Below, piece by piece: positions 55,793 through 62,745 of a DNA stretch of 64,000 nucleotides (the stretch's first letter is position 1; each line of letters starts with the position of its first letter). This DNA comes from Bacteroides faecis MAJ27. Its GTDB lineage: Bacteria > Bacteroidota > Bacteroidia > Bacteroidales > Bacteroidaceae. The notes under the pieces were generated by a model. It made no database searches and had not been told where the DNA came from. It saw nothing but the letters and a program-made list of their open reading frames with translations. A program made the translations under genes and the position numbers. The stretch covers positions 186,001-250,000 of the forward strand of contig NZ_FNNN01000001.1 in assembly GCF_900106755.1 (NCBI RefSeq), written 5' to 3'.

Positions 55793-58342
55793 TCAATTCA
55801 AGTTCAAAGCAAATGTCTTTATACCGAAACGAGGGATAGAAATACTAATTTCAGATTTTCCGGCACGTGTTTTTATTGTCTTTCTGTCGATAATTCTACC
55901 ATTCAGATCTACTTCTTCTATACTAGACAGCGGTATATCAAAAGTGATATTGTGCTGCTTCTTGTCACCTTCCGCATTAAACAAGCGTAATATAATTTTC
56001 CCATCTTTCATATTGGCAGCACTCACCTGATAACCGCTGTTCTTTAAGTTTACCAATGATCTTGACTCCAATTTTACAGATGGATGATAAGAACATAACA
56101 ATGGTTCATTCCAACAATCACTCTTCGTTGCAATAGCAGCCTTGTCCCATTTTCCACGATGAGGAACAATAGCATATTTCATTCTCAATGGTCCCGTGAT
56201 CTTATAGTCAGGTCCCCAAAGTCCATTACCAGAATATTGAGCAGTCAATCCTAGCGGATAATCCTCTCCATGTGAATAGGAAGTTGTATGATCTGAGAAT
56301 AAAGCCAATGCATAATCCCCTTCCTGCTCTGCCAAATCAACCCAATGGAGAATAATGTTATGCTTAATCTGATCCCAACTATTGAAAAATGTATTATCTA
56401 ACTTACTTTCACAAACATCAAACGGTGCGTTTTTATAAATACGGGGAGAACGAAGATCTACAGGGAAAAGTACACTTAACTTAAATCTGTCATCACAATA
56501 AGCTCTGCGATTATCCCGCCAACTATTTTCTTTATATTCTCCTATACCTACATTTTTCTTCCAGTTAATAGTAAGATCAAAATCAATACGTTTCTCCCCT
56601 TGGGCAATGCTTATAATCTGTACAAAAGGATGTGAAGCGATTTCTCCTTCCAATTTTACCTTTGTCTCTTGTATATTACTCCGCAAAACCGTCATCTTAG
56701 CTGGAGTCTCTGTAGAAGACCGAAACTTACCTTCGTCATAAAAATAGCCTCTCAGCTCACCAATCGAATAGTCACCCGTCTGTTTGGCAAACTCCTTGTT
56801 TCCTTCTTTTTTGGCTACCAGACTTTTAATAATTCCTCCCTTCGACAAGTCAAAAACAATTTTATACATATCATTTTCAACCACATATTCCCGTTCATTT
56901 ATTATCTTTTCGTTTCCTGAAACCGTTCTTTTACCTGTCTTTACTTGCTTTATACGGTATGTGGAGTAGCCGAAGGGAGGAACATCTACTTCAAACAACA
57001 ATCTAATTTTTCCACCTTCTTTTCCTATTGAATAATCAACTTTTTTATTTCTACAATCATTGACTTCCAAATCAGTATCTGCATATTCCTGTGGAAGTAC
57101 AACATTGACCTGCTCTGTTCTTCTTATCCCCAATGTATTATAAACACGTACAAATCCCTGAGCATTTTCAGAATTAATAGTATCGTTATCAAAACTGCAT
57201 ATAGAAGCGGAAGTAATTTTATCAGCCACAGTATTTGTCTCATCTGTCCATCGCTTTATTTGATCCGCCCACGTTCCAAATTTATTTAGTCCATTGTAAG
57301 GTACAATCCAGGAATCATGATGTTGCGCAAGCATCAAAGTACGCCATGCCTCATCCAAATCTTCCTGAACACAAGTGTAACCATTGGCAAGATGAGCAAT
57401 AACAGACATCTTCTCTGCCATTATTATTTTATTCTCAGAAGTACGTACTTCTTGAGCAATTCTCTGCAACACTTGGCTTCCCCACATTAAGTTTACACGC
57501 ATATCTTCCTGCGAGAAATACCAGTCATCATTCGTTTTACCAATGGAAATATTCTCAAAATAATCTTTCCACGTCACATAAATTGAATTACTTTTTATAT
57601 TCTTTCCACTTCCCAACCATGGACCATTTTTCCATCCGGCATCTTGGAAACACATTCCCACAGGATGTTCAATCCCTGCATCACGACAAGCATTCAGATA
57701 AGATTCTTCATTACACCAAGCAGTTGTCTGCCAAGTAGAATTCTCTTCCAATTTCTCGCAAGCATAGCGAGGAACAGTAAGAATGGGAGTTCCATCCGGG
57801 CCTACCCAATTGACCAATTCGCCGCCATAAGCGTTAGTGTATCCTCCCCAACAAGTATTCGGGCATTTGAGTACAGCATACTTAAAACCAAATAGCTTCA
57901 ATATCTGAGGCAAACAACTTGTGAAACAAGGTTCTTCCACAGAATAAGTGGTAAAAGTCACTCCCGGAAAATGTTTATTTATCTTAGCAATACCATATTG
58001 AAACTGACGTATAATGCTTTCGCCCGATATATTATAACAATAAGGCTGAGCATAAGTAGGATTTGTAAACTCTACCTGTTTACTTACTACTATATTTTTT
58101 AATTGTCGATAGGCTTCAGGAGTCTGTATTTGCACCGTATCCCATGTTTCAGGCTCTATTTCCAGACAAATTCGCCAATCCGGATGCTTGGACAACTGGT
58201 CGACAATAAACTGAGTTTTCCACTTCACCGGATAATGCCCGTATATCCCTCCATGATATCCATCAACAAAATAAGCTTGTTGCGAATGAACATGCGTACA
58301 TATAAAAACAAGTAGTAATATGATGTTATAAAGTCTATTCAT
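55793..58342 (-). CDS. Divergent GH38-like alpha-mannosidase
   Basis: An 849-residue exported protein (signal ending VHSQ). The central LMLAQHHDSWIVPYN (AQHHD at 339-343) matches the conserved zinc-ligand segment of GH38, and the C-terminal beta domains are GH38-like. The N-terminal metal motif is not the usual HxHxDxGW but VDGYHGGIYGHYP (Asp27, His30, His36). Where the nucleophile Asp is expected the sequence reads TTYSVEEPCFTSCLPQIL (Glu136/Glu137). It may be an active variant with rearranged metal and nucleophile residues. It starts 13 bases after the small anti-sigma-like gene. Confidence 0.75.
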   Translation of the reverse strand: MNRLYNIILLLVFICTHVHSQQAYFVDGYHGGIYGHYPVKWKTQFIVDQLSKHPDWRICLEIEPETWDTVQIQTPEAYRQLKNIVVSKQVEFTNPTYAQPYCYNISGESIIRQFQYGIAKINKHFPGVTFTTYSVEEPCFTSCLPQILKLFGFKYAVLKCPNTCWGGYTNAYGGELVNWVGPDGTPILTVPRYACEKLEENSTWQTTAWCNEESYLNACRDAGIEHPVGMCFQDAGWKNGPWLGSGKNIKSNSIYVTWKDYFENISIGKTNDDWYFSQEDMRVNLMWGSQVLQRIAQEVRTSENKIIMAEKMSVIAHLANGYTCVQEDLDEAWRTLMLAQHHDSWIVPYNGLNKFGTWADQIKRWTDETNTVADKITSASICSFDNDTINSENAQGFVRVYNTLGIRRTEQVNVVLPQEYADTDLEVNDCRNKKVDYSIGKEGGKIRLLFEVDVPPFGYSTYRIKQVKTGKRTVSGNEKIINEREYVVENDMYKIVFDLSKGGIIKSLVAKKEGNKEFAKQTGDYSIGELRGYFYDEGKFRSSTETPAKMTVLRSNIQETKVKLEGEIASHPFVQIISIAQGEKRIDFDLTINWKKNVGIGEYKENSWRDNRRAYCDDRFKLSVLFPVDLRSPRIYKNAPFDVCESKLDNTFFNSWDQIKHNIILHWVDLAEQEGDYALALFSDHTTSYSHGEDYPLGLTAQYSGNGLWGPDYKITGPLRMKYAIVPHRGKWDKAAIATKSDCWNEPLLCSYHPSVKLESRSLVNLKNSGYQVSAANMKDGKIILRLFNAEGDKKQHNITFDIPLSSIEEVDLNGRIIDRKTIKTRAGKSEISISIPRFGIKTFALNLN

Positions 58343-58355
58343 GGTATTTTTAAGC

Positions 58356-58580
58356 CTATTTATTTTCGCAATTCTCTATCCGACTCATAAATTCAGATAG
58401 TTTTTGCTTAGCAAGTTCTCTATCATCCTTAGGAAACGACCAATCCACAAGAGCCACAACATTTTGATACTCAATAAATTCCTCTCGTATCTCCCCATTA
58501 TTATTCACATCCAAAAGGAAGTCTTCCTTCTCTTCTGAAGTCAATTCACCTGCAAAATATTTATTTAAATTAGTTCCCAT
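58356..58580 (-). CDS. Small FecR-N-like protein, putative soluble anti-sigma factor
   Basis: A 74-residue acidic, helical protein. LNKYFAGELTSEEKEDFLLDVNNNGEIREEF resembles the cytoplasmic N-terminal domain of Bacteroides FecR-type anti-sigma factors. Those proteins continue with a membrane helix and a periplasmic domain; here translation stops at residue 74, with a second in-frame stop just after. It lies directly after the ECF sigma gene and 13 bases before GH38, so it is a real operon member. Binding the neighbouring sigma factor is inferred. It is preceded by promoter site 6, which suggests feedback control. Confidence 0.65.
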   Translation of the reverse strand: MGTNLNKYFAGELTSEEKEDFLLDVNNNGEIREEFIEYQNVVALVDWSFPKDDRELAKQKLSEFMSRIENCENK

Positions 58581-58602
58581 TATTCGTTCCTTTTTACAAA
58601 AG

Positions 58603-58630
58603 AACGATTATCCTGGTAAATACCCCTAAA
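58603..58630 (-). promoter_or_regulatory. ECF-type promoter motif, site 6 (anti-sigma/GH38/GH92/GH2 unit)
   Basis: The minus strand reads TTTAGGGGT (58630-58622), 14 bases, TCGTT (58607-58603), then CTTTTGTAA. The first half differs from the consensus by one base. It lies 23 bases before the small protein start, so the leader would be only about 16 bases. Confidence 0.7.
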
Positions 58631-58655
58631 AAAATATCAATAAAATTATTAAAAG

Positions 58656-59180
58656 TCATGCTGCAAGGCAAATATTTAGTTTTACCCTTAACTTTTTGAG
58701 TGCTATCCCCATCTGACATTCTACTGTATTTACTGAAATACCCAAACGTTCTGAGATTTCTCTATATTTTAATCCTTCGACACGACTTAATAAAAATATG
58801 TCACGACATTTCCGAGGCAAACTATTGATTGCATTGCGAACGAGAATTTCCGTTTCATTTCCTTCCGAGATATCCGATACATCAAACCTGTCTAAAGATT
58901 GTAACTTCAAAGACATTTCTATTTCGAAAGATGTTTGTACAGACTCAATATATTTCTGTTCAAACATTTTATGTTTCAAATGATCCAAGCATCTGTTCTT
59001 TATTAACCTGAAAAGATACGCGTTCATATTTTCAATGCGATCCATAGAATCGCGCTTCGCCCATAAGTCGGTAAACACATCTTGTGTTATGTTTTCGGCA
59101 TCCTCTTCCAGTATCACAAATTCCTTTGCAAACCGAACTAATTTTGAATAATAAGTAAGATACAATTCTGAAAAATCCAT
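58656..59180 (-). CDS. ECF-type RNA polymerase sigma factor
   Basis: A 174-residue sigma-70 family protein with only regions 2 and 4. Region 2 (about 5-72) has YYSKLVRFAKEFVILEEDAENITQDVF and AYLFRLIKNRCLDHLK. Region 4 (about 115-165) has LPRKCRDIFLLSRVEGLKYREISERLGISVNTVE, the -35-binding helix-turn-helix. It should recognise the promoters of this locus. It has its own housekeeping-type promoter behind a terminator and is followed by the small FecR-N-like gene. Confidence 0.95.
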   Translation of the reverse strand: MDFSELYLTYYSKLVRFAKEFVILEEDAENITQDVFTDLWAKRDSMDRIENMNAYLFRLIKNRCLDHLKHKMFEQKYIESVQTSFEIEMSLKLQSLDRFDVSDISEGNETEILVRNAINSLPRKCRDIFLLSRVEGLKYREISERLGISVNTVECQMGIALKKLRVKLNICLAA

Positions 59181-59228
59181 AGTTGTGTTTCTTTAGATTA
59201 GTATTCAGTTATCAAAAATCTTGTGATG

Positions 59229-59236
59229 CAAATATA
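59229..59236 (-). promoter_or_regulatory. Housekeeping -7 element for the ECF sigma gene
   Basis: The minus strand reads TATATTTG, an exact TAnnTTTG match, about 50 bases before the sigma gene start. The TTTAGTGGT motif is not present here, so the sigma gene is probably not autoregulated through its own promoter type. Confidence 0.65.
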
Positions 59237-59242
59237 GAGATG

Positions 59243-59273
59243 AAAAAAGCCTACTTCTTATTGGAAGTAGGCT
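59243..59273 (-). terminator. Terminator between the DUF6377 regulator and the sigma gene
   Basis: A perfect 10-bp stem AGCCTACTTC/GAAGTAGGCT (59248-59257 with 59264-59273) with a 6-base loop. On the minus strand it is followed by a T-run. It ends the regulator transcript and insulates the sigma gene. Confidence 0.92.
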
Positions 59274-59370
59274 GTAAAGTAGATATTTTTAAAGGTATTT
59301 TTCAGATAACATATTATTATTCAATATTTTACCAATTTACCATTTTAAGGTTTTGGTAAACCAAATAGAA

Positions 59371-60975
59371 TCATTTTTGAGACAAAGAACCAAGCTTTTT
59401 CACCTCTTCTTCGAAGATATTTCCATCTAATACAGACATCCTCTTCACTTTACTCTTATAATTATAGATCGTTTGTACTGAGTAATGCAAGAAAACAGCA
59501 ATTTGCGAAACATCTGTAATCCCCATTCGCATCAAAGCAAAAATACGCAATTCTGTATTCAACTGGTCTTTGTCCAGTTTATAACAATCTTCCGGTTTCA
59601 ACAATGAATTGAACTCTTCGACAAAATTAGGATACAATTTTAAGAACGCTTTATCAAAATTGGTATATAATCCTTCCAGTTCCTTTTCAAAAGGACGAGA
59701 AGAAGATTTGTATAAATCATCTACTTGTCCGGTTTTTATTTTTCGATTTACATTTTTCCTATATTCATCCAGTTTATTAATGTAAACGGCACACTGGTTC
59801 ATAAAATAGCCTACATATCTTTCTTTTATTAAATTAGCCTCATCCAAATTCTTGTTCAACGCAACCAACTCTTCATTCATAACATTAAGATTCTTCTTTG
59901 CACGGGAAACAATCTTAGTCTGTTTATAAGTGAAATATAAAGTGATAGCAAGAGCTACTACAAACAGACTAGTGAGCAAAATATAAAAACGAAGATTCTG
60001 CTTTTGCTTCTCTAGCCTATATAAGTAAGTATTCTCTATAATAGGATGAATACGGGCTATTACCGTATTCTTAAAACGGGAATTATAAAAGATAGCATCA
60101 CTCAATGCTACTTTGATATAATTATAAGATCTATCGATATCTCCTTTATGGTATAAATTCACAGCTAAAGTCAATAAAGCCTCATTTTCTTTCACTGCCA
60201 ATTTTATATCGGTCATAGCAGCTAATATAAGATACTTTTCCTCTAATTCAAGCTCTCCAACCTGTCTATACGCTCTTGACAGTCCCATAGACATCATCGC
60301 AAACCCATGAGTACCAGTTTTTTCCTTTTGATAGATTTTAGTCAGTATCTTAAGTGCTTCTTTTGCATTTCCCTGATCCTGAAGTTTTATAGCTCTTTCT
60401 TTCGAATATTCCTCCGAGGCATCATACAAAATACTCATGACTGTATCTCGATATGCCTCTTTTTCAACCAAATATTCACTGGCGAACCGAACATCATCTG
60501 TATATTTAATCAGGTTTTCATAATACCGAATACGATTCCAACAATACAAAGCTTGTAAATGACTTGGTAAATCCGAACAATTGATAGACTTGAAAATATC
60601 ATTAGCTTGAACAAACAGCCCCGACAACGAATAAACAAAAGCCAACTGTAACTTGCCTTCCAATAAGTAGGTTTCATTACCCAGTTTTTTAGCTATCTCA
60701 ATATTTTCATTAATGTATTGTTCTGCAGAATCGCAGACAAACGTTTCATATTGGTGGAGGATTTCGGAGTTCAGACGGTACATATCGTCCAATGTCTTCT
60801 GTTCTTTCTTTTTCGCTTTCAGCTCTTTGATAGTAGCTTCTTTCTTTTCTGTATACACAAGACGCTCAGAAATCACTTTATCTAAAACTTTCAACAGAGA
60901 ATCATTCTCGCTATTTGCATGAAGATCCAACAATGAACCTAGTAAAATTGTTATAAAGCAAAGTGTGTATTTCAT
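59371..60975 (-). CDS. DUF6377-type membrane regulator with TPR sensor and HTH
   Basis: A 534-residue protein. It has a signal peptide (1-20), a helical TPR-like periplasmic region (about 60-310), and one membrane helix at 328-350. A coiled coil (about 355-385) leads to a cytoplasmic DUF6377 region ending in a LuxR-like helix-turn-helix (474-515, TDVSQIAVFLHYSVQTIYNYKSKVKR). It probably senses a periplasmic cue and controls transcription without phosphorylation. It sits immediately upstream of the ECF sigma gene, a likely target, but is separated from it by a terminator. Confidence 0.85.
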   Translation of the reverse strand: MKYTLCFITILLGSLLDLHANSENDSLLKVLDKVISERLVYTEKKEATIKELKAKKKEQKTLDDMYRLNSEILHQYETFVCDSAEQYINENIEIAKKLGNETYLLEGKLQLAFVYSLSGLFVQANDIFKSINCSDLPSHLQALYCWNRIRYYENLIKYTDDVRFASEYLVEKEAYRDTVMSILYDASEEYSKERAIKLQDQGNAKEALKILTKIYQKEKTGTHGFAMMSMGLSRAYRQVGELELEEKYLILAAMTDIKLAVKENEALLTLAVNLYHKGDIDRSYNYIKVALSDAIFYNSRFKNTVIARIHPIIENTYLYRLEKQKQNLRFYILLTSLFVVALAITLYFTYKQTKIVSRAKKNLNVMNEELVALNKNLDEANLIKERYVGYFMNQCAVYINKLDEYRKNVNRKIKTGQVDDLYKSSSRPFEKELEGLYTNFDKAFLKLYPNFVEEFNSLLKPEDCYKLDKDQLNTELRIFALMRMGITDVSQIAVFLHYSVQTIYNYKSKVKRMSVLDGNIFEEEVKKLGSLSQK

Positions 60976-61030
60976 ATCAATGTGTTATATACAATTTGCA
61001 AAAAAATGAATTTTCTTTGGGTAATTCGTC

Positions 61031-61055
61031 AAAAAGAACGTAAATCGTTCTTTTT
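61031..61055. other. Perfect palindromic hairpin in the divergent regulator promoter region
   Basis: AAAAAGAACG (61031-61040) and CGTTCTTTTT (61046-61055) form a perfect 10-bp inverted repeat around TAAAT. It lies about 55 bases upstream of the DUF6377 gene and 180 bases upstream of the divergent small gene. It could be an operator for a dimeric regulator or a leader terminator. Nothing else recognisable lies in the 259-base gap besides the promoter at 61182-61215. Confidence 0.6.
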
Positions 61056-61181
61056 ATTACATCTTTTAACCAAATGCGAACTGATTCATACTATAAAAGA
61101 AGATAATTCTCCAGAGCAATATGAAGATAAAAACGGACTTGAAGTAAAGCAAGTTAAAAAATACTTTTTTGTAATCCGGAC

Positions 61182-61215
61182 TTTGCAAAAAATATGAATA
61201 TTAATCCTATATTTG
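61182..61215 (+). promoter_or_regulatory. Bacteroides promoter (-33 TTTG, -7 TATATTTG) for the small gene
   Basis: TTTGC at 61182-61186 and TATATTTG at 61208-61215 are 21 bases apart, a full match to the Bacteroides -33/-7 promoter. The start codon follows 19 bases after the -7 box. It may also serve the nuo operon by read-through. Confidence 0.75.
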
Positions 61216-61234
61216 CAGCCGTTAAAAGAGAAAG

Positions 61235-61612
61235 ATGAAACAAAGCTTAAAATACGGACTATTTCTGGTACTTGCTTTGCTGATCCATGTTGTTCCCAAT
61301 GAAACAATGGAAGATAACTGCAGAGTAGCCCCCCCGACATATCGTCAGGAGAAATGCTACGTATCTCAGGACCACCCTGTTCATAATGCTCTTGAACGCC
61401 TATATTATTTTTATTCTACCCAATCTTGTGATATGAGTCATGCAGATGTTGCACATGTCCCCACGGATAAAAGCGTGCAACTGCTGATTGCTTATTTTCG
61501 TGAATATAAAAGCCAGCAAAACACTTCGCAAACTCATTCACTTCATATTCCCAAGTACTTTTACGATCCTATTACATATTATATATATGGCCTAAGGAAG
61601 ATCGTCATTTAG
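61235..61612 (+). CDS. Small secreted or membrane-anchored protein of unknown function
   Basis: I do not recognise this 125-residue protein. A hydrophobic N-terminal segment (about 6-20, YGLFLVLALLIHVV) could be a signal or anchor. The remainder has Cys residues at about positions 29, 41 and 65, and a Tyr/His-rich composition. A perfect promoter precedes it. It lies 113 bases before nuoA on the same strand, so it may be transcribed into the nuo operon, but nothing ties it to complex I. Confidence 0.65.
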   Translation: MKQSLKYGLFLVLALLIHVVPNETMEDNCRVAPPTYRQEKCYVSQDHPVHNALERLYYFYSTQSCDMSHADVAHVPTDKSVQLLIAYFREYKSQQNTSQTHSLHIPKYFYDPITYYIYGLRKIVI

Positions 61613-61725
61613 ACGGTACAATCTTTTATCTTATTCGTCAATTCATTACAGTTGGTTTCATCCGGGTATGGAAAAACTAATTGTTTATCTCTATATAATA
61701 TTCAATCTAAACAGCTATTGAAATT

Positions 61726-62076
61726 ATGAATTTTACATTTTTAGTTGTTGTTTTACTGACAGCGCTTGCTTTTGTCGGTGTAGTAATAGCCCTTTCACGA
61801 GCTATTTCACCACGTTCGTACAATGTACAAAAGTTTGAAGCTTATGAATGTGGTATACCAACGCGTGGCAAATCATGGATGCAGTTCCGTGTAGGTTACT
61901 ACTTGTTTGCCATCTTGTTTCTGATGTTCGACGTGGAGACAGCTTTCTTGTTCCCGTGGGCAGTGGTCATGCATGACATGGGGCCCCAAGGACTCGTTAG
62001 CATTCTCTTCTTCTTTATTATTTTAGTTCTGGGTCTTGCTTATGCCTGGAGGAAAGGAGCTTTGGAATGGAAATAA
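61726..62076 (+). CDS. nuoA: NADH-quinone oxidoreductase subunit A
   Basis: A 116-residue membrane subunit of complex I with three hydrophobic helices and the family core YECGIPTRG and [12 protein letters not shown]. It helps form the quinone-site interface between membrane and peripheral arms. The nuoB start overlaps its end by 10 bases, which signals translational coupling. No strong promoter was found in the 113-base gap upstream. Confidence 0.96.
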   Translation: MNFTFLVVVLLTALAFVGVVIALSRAISPRSYNVQKFEAYECGIPTRGKSWMQFRVGYYLFAILFLMFDVETAFLFPWAVVMHDMGPQGLVSILFFFIILVLGLAYAWRKGALEWK

Positions 62077-62660
62077 CCAAAAAACCGAAAATAAAATCAA
62101 TTCCGTATGATGAATTCATCGATAATGAATCATTGGAAAAGTTGGTCAAAGAACTTAATGCCGGAGGAGCGAATGTTTTTCTCGGGGTTCTGGACGATCT
62201 GGTCAACTGGGGACGCAGCAATTCACTGTGGCCGCTTACTTTCGCAACCAGCTGTTGCGGTATCGAATTCATGGCACTGGGTGCCGCGCGTTATGATATG
62301 GCCCGCTTCGGGTTCGAAGTAGCACGTGCCAGTCCGCGTCAAGCTGATATGATCATGGTTTGCGGAACAATCACGAATAAGATGGCACCGGTACTGAAAC
62401 GCTTGTATGACCAAATGCCTGATCCGAAATATGTGGTTGCCGTAGGTGGATGTGCCGTCAGTGGAGGTCCTTTTAAAAAGTCATACCACGTGGTGAACGG
62501 AGTGGACAAGATTCTTCCGGTAGACGTATATATTCCCGGATGTCCGCCGCGCCCGGAAGCTTTCTATTATGGCATGATGCAATTACAACGTAAAGTGAAA
62601 ATAGAAAAATTCTTTGGTGGAACGAATAGAAAAGAGAAGAAACCGGAATTTATGAAATGA
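62067..62660 (+). CDS. nuoB: NADH-quinone oxidoreductase subunit B
   Basis: A 197-residue peripheral subunit that carries the terminal N2 iron-sulfur cluster. The adjacent cysteines are in [16 protein letters not shown], with further Cys in MVCGTIT and [12 protein letters not shown]. It passes electrons to quinone next to NuoD. It overlaps nuoA, and an 85-base spacer with inverted repeats separates it from nuoCD. Confidence 0.97.
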   Translation: MEITKKPKIKSIPYDEFIDNESLEKLVKELNAGGANVFLGVLDDLVNWGRSNSLWPLTFATSCCGIEFMALGAARYDMARFGFEVARASPRQADMIMVCGTITNKMAPVLKRLYDQMPDPKYVVAVGGCAVSGGPFKKSYHVVNGVDKILPVDVYIPGCPPRPEAFYYGMMQLQRKVKIEKFFGGTNRKEKKPEFMK

Positions 62661-62675
62661 AGAATGAAAAATGAA

Positions 62676-62723
62676 GAATGAAGAGTTTCTATGTAGTTCC
62701 GAAATTCAGATAATTCTTCATTC
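62676..62723. repeat. Inverted repeat of GAATGAAGA words between nuoB and nuoCD
   Basis: Tandem GAATGAAAAATGAAGAATGA words follow the nuoB stop, and GAATGAAGA at 62676-62684 is inverted as TCTTCATTC at 62715-62723. The spacer is inside the nuo operon. The design matches the tatA/murF and trkA/trkH spacers. Confidence 0.6.
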
Positions 62724-62745
62724 CTAATTCTTAATTTAAACAATT

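Noticed and set aside
61613..61725. Separate nuo operon promoter
   Set aside because: No TAnnTTTG element was found; a TATAAT-like string in AT-rich sequence is not persuasive.
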